Assembly (NCBI GenBank): GCA_016490735.1 | Contig: JAEMWC010000118.1 | Location: forward strand, 270,001 to 334,000 | DNA length: 64,000 nt | Direction: 5' to 3' | Source of the DNA: Pachyseris speciosa | Taxonomy: Eukaryota; Cnidaria; Anthozoa; Scleractinia; Pachyseridae | Program-made: the position numbers and the translations under genes | In this document: piece by piece, positions 54,751-64,000 of the stretch | Layout: each line of letters opens with the position of its first letter | Numbering within the stretch: position 1 is the stretch's first letter | Notes under the pieces: model-generated | What the model saw: the letters and a program-made list of their open reading frames with translations, nothing else | What the model was told of the DNA's origin: nothing | The model's database searches: none

Positions 54751-57700
54751 TGTGTAGTTCCAGAAAATGTCCTTACCCCCACCACGGAAGGTCAACGGAA
54801 ATTCCAAGGGGGAGAGGGGGTTCAATGGTAGAAATTTCCAAGGGGTTTGGGGGTCGACACGACCTTGTTTTTTCCAGGGGTAAATCGTTGAGAAAGAATC
54901 ACTTCCCGGTACAGCGTGAGTGTACACTCGAACTTGAGAAACACAAGGAGGAATACTTACGTACACCGTTTTTGCGTTTGATGTTAGGAGAACGCATCCT
55001 AATCTTGGGTGCCCTGTGATATTAAGTGGCGAGATTTTTCATCGTTCGTGTACCTTTTCTGCGCCATCTTGAATTACGTCACAAATGATATCGTGAGTTC
55101 AGCCTCACTTCATTTATTGTTTATTTACGCGCGGTGAAGTTCAACGTTTGACTCAACAGGCCGGCCGACCTAAACTGTAAAGTACAGCTCGTGTAAACTA
55201 CGGTGTTTGACATGAACTTTGCTTAGCAAAAATATATATTAAAAAATGATTTTCAAGTGAAATGAACTAAGGTAAGCAGCCAGGCTCCATGGTATCAGCG
55301 CGTGACGAGCATATACTGCATGAACACATCTTTTATCGCACACGCTGGCTGAGTCTGAAGATGTTAATATTTGCTACAAATAAGAACCAAATCCTTGTTT
55401 ACACTTCAATATCGTTTTCTCGTCGCAAGTTGATCGGAAATATTATTGAATCACAGCTAAATACCAGCCGACAAGGAAGCACACAACCCTGTCATACCAC
55501 CTCATATTACAAACCTGTAATTGATTTCATTATTCACACCAGACTACCGCAGAATGGATACTCGAACACATTCCCGATCTATGATTACAACTAGTAAATA
55601 AGTAGATCTCCAGTCCCCTTGAATGTTATATTTTAACATGATTGTCTTTTTCCCTTTTTCTATATTTGAGTTTGTGTTTATTTTTAAAGAACGATGGCTA
55701 TTCCAGTTGAAGAGAAACCAAAGAGAAATCAGAGCGAGTTGAGCGAGACAAAATGGCTGACTCTTGTCCCCAGATCTCCGTCTTGGTGTCTCGTTCCAGT
55801 CCTCCACAAATGGCCAACACCCACATCAGGGCAAACTGCTGCTTTTGGTAAATTATGTCTGTCCAGTAGGGGATAATAATGTTTCGGCTGGAATTTTTGC
55901 AATAAAGGTAAAATGAATGCCTTTTATTTTCGGAGGGACAAAACCGCGGTTAGAATTTTATCATTCCATGTTGTATTGTTTTCTGGTGTTCTATTTGGCG
56001 TCGCCACGGACCTTTTATAGAGGTTATCGAACTTCAGCTTGGCTTCCCAGCTAGTACGGACATTACATGCGGTGAGGGTAAAAGGCAGAATGAGTTTGCA
56101 GAATGACATGTGGCATGACTTGCGGAATGGCATAATTATGCAGAATGTAATATATGCAAAATGACTCAAAGAAATGAATTAACTGAAAGTGCACCCTTTC
56201 CTTTCTGTAGTTAATAATCCTACAGTTAATAATCTTGGAACTCGCGATTATTTATCGTGTCTGACAGCCTAAGTGACAGTGAATAATTGCAAGCAAGTTG
56301 CCGAACTCAGTCACAACAAAATATTGAAAACAAATTGGTCAGAATTTGACCGAGAAATATTTCAGTGTAGAGCACTGCTCTCTGATCGAACTCTTGTGAT
56401 TGCGTTACACCCAGATGTATTAAACTGTTGACATGAAATCGGTAGGGCAGAGTTTTTTTGACAGGTGAAACGAGAATTGTAAAAGCAGGCAGTGAGAATA
56501 AATGAGTTGAATCGAAGTAACTAAAAGGAATCTTTCCTGAGTTTGACCGTACCCCACAAGTTCGGTACATCTCCACGGAGCTTGCCTTGAAAAAATTTTT
56601 TACAGATGAACCCTTCAGGTGATTAAATTTCTCTTGAGTCAGCTGTTATACTGAGCTCTACGAGGCTCCGTTCCTAAGACTCCTTAATCTCTTACAATCA
56701 ACCCCGGAAAATAAAATCTTATTTAATATATTTCAAACCGGCCAAATGGACATTATATAGTTTGACCTTCACCGCGCCGTGAAATTGGCAAGGTGCTGAA
56801 GATGGCAAAATGGAAAACTCGTTTCAGCTTGCAGCAGAACAATTCTATAGTGAATACCACAAACCAGGACCACCAATGTGCAGCAATAATCATTTGTGAA
56901 CAAACTAATCCTCTTCAAGAAATTAAAAGTGTAACGTTTAAACCAAAGCAAGCCCGGTGGAGAGTAGTGCTTAATTTTGAAATGTTTCTCCTCATATGGT
57001 GGCCACCGGCCAGTCAAATCAAACTCAAGATCAAGAAATTTAATCACCTCATTTGTTTGTTCATGTGTAAAATAATTATATCAGAGCAAGCCCCATGGAG
57101 AGCAGTGCTCAAAACTGAAATATTTCTCAGTTAAATCCTGACCAATTTGTTTTTAACATTTCGCTGTGACCGAGTTCAGCAACTAGCTTGCGATAGGCTG
57201 TAGAATAATTAACTCTTTTTAGTTGAATTAATTTCTTCGGGTCATTCAGCATATATTACATTCTGCATAATTATGATATTCCGCAAGTCATGCCACATAC
57301 CATTCCGCAAACTCGTTCTGCCTTTTACCCTCACCACATTACATGTGCTTTTGACAATGATGGCACGTCTTCATCAATTATCTATTTAAAGAAAAGACGG
57401 TAGCTGTCGATCTTCTTTGGCTGCAAGAAAGTATCAGTGGTAAAAACTAAATTAGACGGAAGGAATAATTAATTACTTGGCATTTGCAGCTTTTAGTTGC
57501 GTTGAACATTTCACTTATACTCTAGTGTACATGCTTATGAAAGGAAACCCATTCGAGATGTTGCGAGTTGTTTTGATCTTTGCTAAATTGTCACATGCGT
57601 GAAAATATTTGCATACATGACAGGAACTTAGATATCAGTAACTGCTTCCGAACACTAGAAGAAACAACATTTCTCAGAAACTACAACATATCCTCCAGTA

Positions 57701-58105
57701 AATTTATAACTAACAACATTCAAACAAAAAACATTTAGGCTTCCAAACAAAGAATTCTAGCCGCTTTAATTAAGTTTTCATTTTCCCAAGAAAAGCTACG
57801 TGTTTAGATATCCGATTCAGCTTGACTGGCAAAGGTCACACGCACATTTAACGCTTGCCACGGTTCAATCCGCTACAATTACAAAAACAGATTGATATAT
57901 CCAATCACGTAACCGACTCAATCATCCTTTTTCAGCTAAGAAACAACTTAAAATTTACGAAGTGTTTTTTTTTCTAATTTTGGAAATTCCTGGGGGGATG
58001 GGGGGTATTTGATGACCCCCTGGAATGGAAATTCCTGGGGGAGGGGGGGGTGCAAAACAAAAAACCTTCCGTGATGGGGGTATGGATATTTTCTGGAACT
58101 ACACA
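54751..58105. mobile_element. 3.35-kb TIR element (non-autonomous DNA transposon)
   Basis: Left end tgtgtagttccagaaaatgt followed by ccttacccccaccacggaagg; right end is the reverse complement with a few mismatches. Beyond 40 bp both sides continue with similar ggggg/aaattcc motifs. No transposase recognised. Target duplication unclear. It contains a younger long-TIR element (56070-57335). Confidence 0.75.
56070..57335. mobile_element. Mutator-like (long-TIR) element, about 1.27 kb
   Basis: Ends cggtgagggtaaaaggcaga / tctgccttttaccctcacc. The inverted repeats extend over at least 250 bases on each side (left to about 56385, right from about 57085), with words such as ggcatgacttgcggaat and aaacaaattggtcag in both arms. 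A 10-bp duplication acattacatg flanks it (56060-56069 and 57336-57345). Long TIRs plus a 9-10 bp duplication are typical of Mutator-like elements; superfamily assignment is inference. No coding capacity. Confidence 0.75.
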
Positions 58106-58676
58106 ATGTAGCTTCCAATGCTGCTAAGTTTCATCGTACGAAGCTCTTTGGTTTCTTTGTACTTGCTGAGAGACTACGTCAAATTCTGTGCCCTGGTGTC
58201 AGTTTCTTCACAATATTTAAGCCTTCAAATCACGGTTTTCTCCTTAATACAAGGACTTAGATAGTTAATTGACTGATTCATGAAGAAACCCAGCTCTGAA
58301 AAGATGTTTCTATGGAATATTTATCACAAAATGTGGCAAAATTCTCACGTTTCGAGAGCAATAACCAGCTATTTACTGGAACTGCCGTTCAATTCAGTGA
58401 TTGAAAGTCTTGGGAAATGGCTTAAGGTGGAAATAAACCCGTTTTGCGACGCACATAAGCCATACTTGCCCGAGATATGTCGATTTTGTTGTAGGAATCA
58501 AAGTCGCAACTGCTCGTACATGTGTTGTTACAAACGGCCATAACTTTAGAAATACTGAAAACGTACAGGGGTTTTTGCATCTTTTCGCCGATAAAGGACT
58601 ACACTTTTCGGCTGTGTAGACTAGAGTGTTCAACGAGGTCCCAAATTTTCAAAACTAGCTCTTGAAGCAGCGGGGC
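58106..58676. other. No recognised gene
   Basis: Anonymous sequence; an 87-codon plus-strand frame (58280-58543) has no features that support it. Confidence 0.35.
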
Positions 58677-58888
58677 TAAAGTACAGGTCACATTCCACAG
58701 GTCACCATACAGGGTCACAACATACAGGTCACCGTGCTACAGATAAATAAAGAAGCCCACAAGTGTCTCCTAGCCCTCACCACTATCCAAAATTTTGTTT
58801 TAGATTGAGGAGAAACTGTTTGGCTTACCTACCAATCAATAAAGCTGTGACCTGTACCTGTGACCTGTGGAATGTGACCTGTACTTTA
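58677..58888. mobile_element. Palindromic MITE, family P, copy 2
   Basis: Ends taaagtacaggtcacattcc / ggaatgtgacctgtacttta. The interior is the reverse complement of the copy at 33737-33932 (for example tccaaaattttgttttaga). Flanks ggc and gac are consistent with a mutated 3-bp duplication. Confidence 0.85.
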
Positions 58889-59315
58889 GACTTGCCACTC
58901 TTGAAGCAAGGCCATTTCCAGCCATTGTTCGACAGTGATTGACAGTGTTTAGTAATACACATGATTTTGTCTTGAAACATAAATCAAAAGAAAATCTGTT
59001 AGTCTTTCGAAAAACTGCAAACATTAATAAGTGAATTGATGTAAGATCCATTGCTGGATGATGCGAATCAAATATTTTATAGCGCCACGAAAAATGGCAA
59101 TTTTATGCTGTTCGCAGACGTTGCTCCTTGCGCCACCGAAAAACCATTTCGATTCAAACCAAATCTGTTTTTATTCTAACCTTGGTAAAGTCTTTCAGTT
59201 ACAAGAGTTTCAGGTGAAATTATTTTTGATGCGAAATTGAGTGGGTGGTTTTTACCGAGACAGCGCATAGCTCGTCCACAAAAAAGAACAAACAAACACA
59301 CTCTACACTGAGGCT
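58889..59315. other. No recognised gene
   Basis: Anonymous AT-rich sequence. Confidence 0.35.
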
Positions 59316-59633
59316 AGGATACTTCACAAATTAAAGTGATCAAGTAAGCTGAAGCCACTCTAAGGGCACTAAGGCCACAAGGTAGCGGGCATTACCCCTT
59401 CAATCTACCAAAAGCAAAGATTGAGCCCAAGCATTAGCAGCCATGGACAGCTGTTTCGGCCTTGTTAGGCCTCATAAGCATGGCATAGCTAATGCTCAGG
59501 TTCAAGTACCCACATATCAATAAAACAAGCAATGAAAACGTTAAGCTTGTGGGATGTGGCTGGATTGACAAGGATACTTCACAAATTAATGTGATCAAGT
59601 AAGCTGAAGCCACTCTAAGGGCACTAAGGCCAG
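59316..59633. repeat. Direct repeats 255 bp apart, Penelope pseudo-LTR-like
   Basis: aggatacttcacaaattaa.. to ..gggcactaaggcca occurs at 59316-59373 and 59571-59631 with one mismatch. The unit between contains ggacagctgtttcggccttg, a word style seen at Penelope 3' ends, so this looks like a partial tandem pseudo-LTR. No coding part. Confidence 0.6.
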
Positions 59634-59759
59634 TCGAATCCAGGCTAGTCGATACAAAGTCTTCGAAACGTATTGTTTTGGATTTGTTCCGTTTTTACAA
59701 CAAAATACAGGATCCTAAAGTCGAAGTGTCCGGAAATAGGGCAACAAACTGTAGAGTGT

Positions 59760-59838
59760 ATGCGTTTTTTTTGTGTGTGTGTGTGTTTTTTGTTTTGTTT
59801 TTTTGTTTGTTTGTTTTTTTTTTTTTTTTGGGGGGGGG
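59760..59838. repeat. T-rich low-complexity and GT microsatellite
   Basis: (gt)6 within long T runs, followed by a G run. Assembly quality here may be low. Confidence 0.85.
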
Positions 59839-61689
59839 AGAATCTGAAAACAGATTTGTGATCTCAGATCATATGGATTCATCACCACCAAAACAACGCA
59901 AGATCCGAAAAAGGATCATTTGCACGGTAAAGCGAGATAACAACAAGACATAACATCATTCATCACTCTATCACGTGGATATATTCTTCTAAAAGTAGTG
60001 CTAAGGGTCTATTTAGTTGAAAGTTCGCCACAAGAAAAAGAATAGCAGTTAAGAGATCGATTAAAACAGCTGATAAAATTTAAAAAATGCCTGCTTAGTT
60101 ACAAATCGACGACTTTCAAGGGTGTTTCTGCACTAAAATTGTTTAGCTGTTGGAAAGTTGCGTGCAATTGCTGGTATTACCTTTTTGGCGTAGTTTTCTT
60201 ACGTGAAATTTGCAAAGAAACATACCTTCTGTTCTACACCTCCTCTTGATGAACAAATGGCGCGAACAAACAGTTCAGTTAGAAGGTCATGTACGGTAAC
60301 TGTTTTGTACCATTTTTGGACGCAAAACCGCTTGTCAAAAATACTTTTGTTCGGATCCTTTCCCAAAAAATGTCTACTGCCATAATCTAATGTTTTATTT
60401 GCTGTATGAAAAGAAATATATGGTCGGACATTGGAATTGTAGTATATCACCCCTGTACCGACTGTACCCAAACGTGGGTCAAGTACCCCCCCCCCCCCAC
60501 CCCCTTGGAGTTACGTTAGGGACGAATGTCGCTGTCGCGAAAACTGTCGCGCGTTTTCTGCCAATTTCTGTCGGTTGTCGGTGTTTTTGGAGAAGATTGT
60601 CGCCGATTTTCGGAGCCATGTCGCTTGTCGCTTCTACACCTTGGAAGCCCGCACAGGTATATAAAGTTCAGTTGTCAACAGAAGGGGGCGACTCTATTGT
60701 TCTGAACATTCCTTTTCTAGCACCTGCCACGCAGGCTATTTCCGAAGTAACATATCACATTTGCACCTATTACGCAAGCTAAAAGGAATTCTCGTGTGTT
60801 TGCTCAAAGTGAGAAAACTTTTAAGTTACACGCTTCCTTCTCTGCTCGTTAGGACCTATGGAACTCAGAAATTAACCACATTTCTATGGGACAGTAACGT
60901 GTCTTAAAAATAATTAGCAATGTTAATGGAGAAGCGCCGAAAACTCGATTAAGCAAGTCATGATTGGCGATTCAGAGGACAGTGACAGTGAGGCACAGGA
61001 AGATAAGAATGCGAAACACAACGGCTTCTCACAAATCAACAAATAGCCTACCAAGACAACATGGTTTGAAGATGGACTCAGTAGATCTGGGAGAAGAGTA
61101 ACCACATATCTTTAATAAATCCATATAGGCCCTTAACCTCTAGAATTTAAACTCCGAGCAATATGAATCTACTTGCTTCCACGCATGTACATTCGTTTCA
61201 ATTTACATCGATTGAAAGGTGACCAGTGTGAAATTCAGATACAGTTTTTGGAGAACATATACCGAACGCTTTTAATAAGCTTTTTGTCAAGCTCCTCTAA
61301 ATCGGATTGATGAGAAATTAACACCATTGTTTAGCTTTGGATTGAAATTTTGCGCGATCCAGCCAAGCTGGTACCATCATCTGAAACGATGTTCTTACTG
61401 ACCAAGTTAAAAAAAAAAAAAAAAGAAGTAAAAACAAGAACCACAGAGAGCAGAAATGGGTAAAAATTTAGGATTAATTCCTCGTATGTAAGCATTTTAT
61501 TTCGGAGCTTCTGAATATTAACGTTACCCTATTTCTAGACTTCTTATGAACGTTACAGTTTAAGAATATAAGGAATGTTATAGTTTTGAAATTTGTTCTG
61601 GCTACTTAAAAATACGTGATAATTATGAGTCGCTTTGTACAACAAGCTTATAAGATTATAGCCTTTCGAAGACAACTCCGTCTTCTTCT
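59839..61689. other. No recognised gene
   Basis: Anonymous 1.85 kb. Notable items: a short frame MDSSPPKQRKIRKRIICTVK from ATG 59873 next to a gtaaagc donor-like word (possible first exon, unproven), a C run at 60487-60500, a cluster of tgtcgc words at 60529-60634, and an A run at 61409-61424. Confidence 0.3.
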
Positions 61690-61738
61690 AATCTTGTTCG
61701 TTCACACTTCACGGCGTGAAGTATGAACGAACAAGGTT
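61690..61738. repeat. 23-bp inverted repeat
   Basis: aatcttgttcgttcacacttcac and gtgaagtatgaacgaacaaggtt around a 3-base loop, two mismatches. A strong hairpin; no other feature around it. Confidence 0.85.
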
Positions 61739-61924
61739 AGTGTGCAAATGAAGGCGAGTTGCTTCAAGTAAGCACGCTTCGGCGTAGCGTCCATGTACGC
61801 ATGTACGCCCGTGCGTACACCGCTGAAATGTGGAAAAATTTTTGTTCTTTTTCCCTGAAAGCATTTTTTAAACTTACCATGTTAATGAATTACACTGGTG
61901 TCTGTGTGTGTAAGTTTTTCCAGT

Positions 61925-62185
61925 ATCTTTTCATTAATCCATAAACGGCATGAAAAGTGATGATAATAATTATGGCCCAAAAATAATCACAGAAGCAAAT
62001 AATGGAAATTAACTCAACATGATAAGAATCCCAACTGGCCGGAGGCAAACCAATTGGCTATTTACACGGGTGACCGAGGACTTGAACCAGGGACTACCCA
62101 GAACAAGACCAGCTAGCGCCCAGAGTGGGATTTGAACCCAGGGCAACCGCATGAAATCCATCACCCTAACCGCTGCCCCTGCCCC
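61925..62185 (-). mobile_element. tRNA-derived SINE
   Basis: On the minus strand, a box A-like gcagcggttagggtgatgga and a box B-like gggttcaaatccc lie at about 62185-62120, followed by a body with ccggccagttgggattctta (62050-62025). The body ends in an AT-rich region near 61925. Left and right limits are approximate and no target duplication was identified. Confidence 0.7.
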
Positions 62186-62221
62186 CTGTCATAATAGAGT
62201 GACAACCAAAAGCTGCAAAAA

Positions 62222-62431
62222 AGCTGTACCCTCCGAGGCCCTCACACGTACCTTGTGTCAACTTGCACAATATACGAAGATTTTGAAAACTTCTTCACTA
62301 AGTACCATGACAGGCGGGAGATTGAGCTCTTTAGCAATTCCGCACATTCAAAGCACAAGATCGTGTACATTGATGACGTTCTAACAGAGTTTCTCCGTAT
62401 GAAGGGTAGACGTCTTTCCCTTTGCTTGTAA
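62222..62431 (+). CDS. Short coding-like open frame, possible exon
   Basis: Open for 69 codons to TAA 62429-62431, with YEDFENFFTKYHDRREIELF and AHSKHKIVYIDDVLTEFLRM. The composition is protein-like (amphipathic, acidic and basic residues balanced), but it has no start codon, and no domain was recognised. It may be the last exon of a host or transposon gene. Confidence 0.3.
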   Translation, partial: SCTLRGPHTYLVSTCTIYEDFENFFTKYHDRREIELFSNSAHSKHKIVYIDDVLTEFLRMKGRRLSLCL

Positions 62432-62542
62432 ACTCCCTGTTTATACCGTTGTTTCCCCCCGTTTTGTTGTAGCTTACCGAAAACGCCAGAGATGGGTAAA
62501 ATAGCCAACAAATTACTGCATTTTCCCTTGCATTTAGTTATT

Positions 62543-62640
62543 GAAATGGCCCACGGAAATAGTAGGAAATGGCATTTCCGAGATTCTAAAGTTCACAATT
62601 TTCTGGGCTAGCATGCCCCACCCAGTCCCCCTAGTTTAGA
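62543..62640. repeat. Small dispersed repeat shared with 42820-42885
   Basis: Both copies have aatggcatttc, ttca.aa.tttc.tggg and a catgcccc/aatgccccc word before a cccctag-like end. Diverged; class unknown. Confidence 0.45.
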
Positions 62641-62849
62641 GCACCTTCGTAGCGCGAAAGTTCCTTCGTTCGCATACACCTTCAGAATTTCACGCTACGC
62701 TCCTGTGTCTTGCAAATAGTCCGGGCGCTAACCGATTGCGTCATGGGATCAGAAAATTTTAGTGGGATCAGACTTTGCCACGTTTTTGGGATCAGGGATC
62801 AAGATTTTTGTGCCAAAAAATGGGATCAGAGATGGGAAAATATACCTCA

Positions 62850-63221
62850 TTACAACCCTGCCATTGCCTTGTCAAATTCTTTCGTCCTCTCTTCAACTAT
62901 TCTCGACTTCTCGCTAAGTGTATTCAGTTCAGTGTGAAGGCTGCTAACCGACCTCTCCAAATCAGAAAAACGCTCAAATATACCTTCGAGTCTCTGTAGT
63001 CTGTTTTCGACGCTTGCAAGTGTTTGGCAGATCATTTCGAGTTGCGAGGCAATCCTTTCTGTCATATTCACCGCTTCCAACACTTGGACGTCTTCGCCTT
63101 CGTCACTTACTGTGTTTATATCAGGGTCTGAACGTGGGCTTCCGCAGACCTTTTTCCCTTCTGGAGAGGAAGTATCGCTATCACAGCTTAATCTCGTTTT
63201 GCGTTTATAGTATTGGGCCAT
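62850..63221 (-). pseudogene. LINE ORF1-like coiled-coil N-terminus
   Basis: ATG at 63221 opens MAQYYKRKTRLSCDSDTSSP, an acidic DINTVSDEGED stretch, then a long coiled coil (QLEMICQTLASVENRLQRLE, SDLERSVSSLHTELNTLSEK) and a stop at 62850. A basic start followed by a heptad coiled coil is the usual N-terminal half of L1/Tx1-type ORF1 in cnidarians; the RNA-recognition half is missing, because the copy is truncated by unrelated sequence at 62850. The upstream 63222-63430 would be its 5' UTR. Confidence 0.5.
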
Positions 63222-63499
63222 AGACTAAGCACATGGACATGAAATTTTGAAATTTCGACGAAAACAGTACGGGAGTGAAACACGTACGTCTTCACTCGCA
63301 CGTGGTCGCCCCAGTCTCGTCTCAAGTCTCAAGAAAAGATGCACTAAAATAACTAGATCGACTAGATCCCACGCGTGAATAGCCTTGCTAACACTCGCGC
63401 TAAGTGATTGTCTTTACTGCCATTTACCGAGTAAGGTGGCTTGTTGAAGACCAGATTAGTTTTTATTCTATTTCGTTTTTTTGTGCCTTTCTTTAGATC

Positions 63500-63713
63500 A
63501 TTCGCCACTTCCACGTCTCCCATAATACACTTTGTGAATGATGTATATGAAATAAATACACTTTGTTTGCCCCCTAAAATTTTGCATAACCATTGTTTTC
63601 AATTTCTCTTACGACTTACAATCGTCCCGAGAGTAATCGAAAACAATGCTTATGAAAAATTTTGGGGGAGGGGGGGAACAAAGTGCATTATTGGAGATGT
63701 GGAAGTGACGAAT
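63500..63713. mobile_element. Fold-back MITE
   Basis: attcgccacttccacgtctc at the left and gagatgtggaagtgacgaat at the right are inverted repeats; further inward aaaattttgcataaccattg pairs with caatgcttatgaaaaatttt, and ttttcaatttctctta with the centre. Arms total about 95 bases each. No coding capacity. Confidence 0.85.
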
Positions 63714-64000
63714 ACAGAATTTTAAAGGCTTCGCACGCCCTTGCATAAGGTATTTTTTCAAGTGACAGGAAAAACAAACCAAACGCGAACTTTTAAATCA
63801 AAAGTGCCCGAGGTGGCCTTCGACAATTTATTTAGTTAATTGCACTTCGTTTTCGAGAAAAAACGAAACCAAACTTTGGAAGAATTAGTGAATGGGTGTA
63901 AGGAAGGAAAGCCCGCAATGCAATGGTCTGATGCGTCACATATCGACTGTTATTTCTTGCGTGAAAATACGGCTTTTGCTGATGTTTACAAGACTGCATA
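63714..64000. other. No recognised gene
   Basis: Anonymous sequence to the window edge. Confidence 0.4.

Overview
The window reads as non-genic genomic DNA of an animal, most likely an anthozoan cnidarian such as a coral or anemone. The grounds are low GC (by eye about 38-40%), GT/AG intron borders, poly(A)-tailed LINEs, a tRNA-derived SINE, Penelope-like elements, tyrosine-recombinase (DIRS/Ngaro-type) retrotransposons, a Kolobok-like transposase, a hAT-derived zinc-finger gene and many fold-back MITEs. No complete ordinary host gene was found. The only non-transposon coding remnants are a P2X7-type cytoplasmic-domain fragment (32.4-32.8 kb), a Myb/MADF-like C-terminus at the left edge, and a few short open frames. 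Almost every coding stretch carries frameshifts or stops.

Layout. 0-15.2 kb: a LINE fragment, then a decayed Ngaro-like tyrosine-recombinase retrotransposon (SGNH hydrolase, gag, RT/RNase H, recombinase) between about 250-bp direct repeats. A 7.3-kb L1/Tx1-like element is inserted inside its SGNH reading frame with a 15-bp target duplication, and that L1 carries a 2006-bp, nearly identical tandem duplication of its RT region. 15.8-20.2 kb: four broken genes in the order -, +, -, + that look like the structural-protein module of a Polinton/adintovirus-like element (a possible double-jelly-roll capsid-like gene, a coiled-coil membrane protein and two unknowns), without any visible replication genes. 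20.3-22.6 kb: a dispersed repeat (family R, copy 1) split by a 607-bp solo LTR with a 5-bp target duplication. 23.2-31.8 kb: exons of a Kolobok-like transposase, with a Penelope-like element, a DIRS-like RNase H/recombinase remnant, a LINE 3' end and an OB-fold pseudogene lying between its last two exons. 33.1-35.4 kb: a Tc1/mariner-type TIR element carrying a palindromic MITE and a 237-bp-arm palindrome made from a Penelope-like 3' end.

36-38.5 kb: a hAT/C17orf113-like pseudogene, then LINE remnants and R copies 2-4 (40.2-47.5 kb) with a piggyBac-type MITE. 47.5-50.5 kb: a Ty3/Gypsy gag-pol remnant cut off by a MITE. 51.2-54.5 kb: a LINE RT split by a TA-flanked MITE, a Penelope C-terminus, a tRNA-like SINE and a minus-strand Penelope element broken by ATT microsatellites. 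54.75-58.1 kb: a 3.35-kb TIR element containing a Mutator-like long-TIR element with a 10-bp target duplication. 58.1-64 kb: MITEs, a SINE, a LINE ORF1 fragment and sequence in which nothing was recognised.

The elements are layered by successive insertion, so relative ages can be read from who interrupts whom. They are not a cooperating gene set. The 15.8-20.2 kb capsid-like cluster is the part most worth following up.
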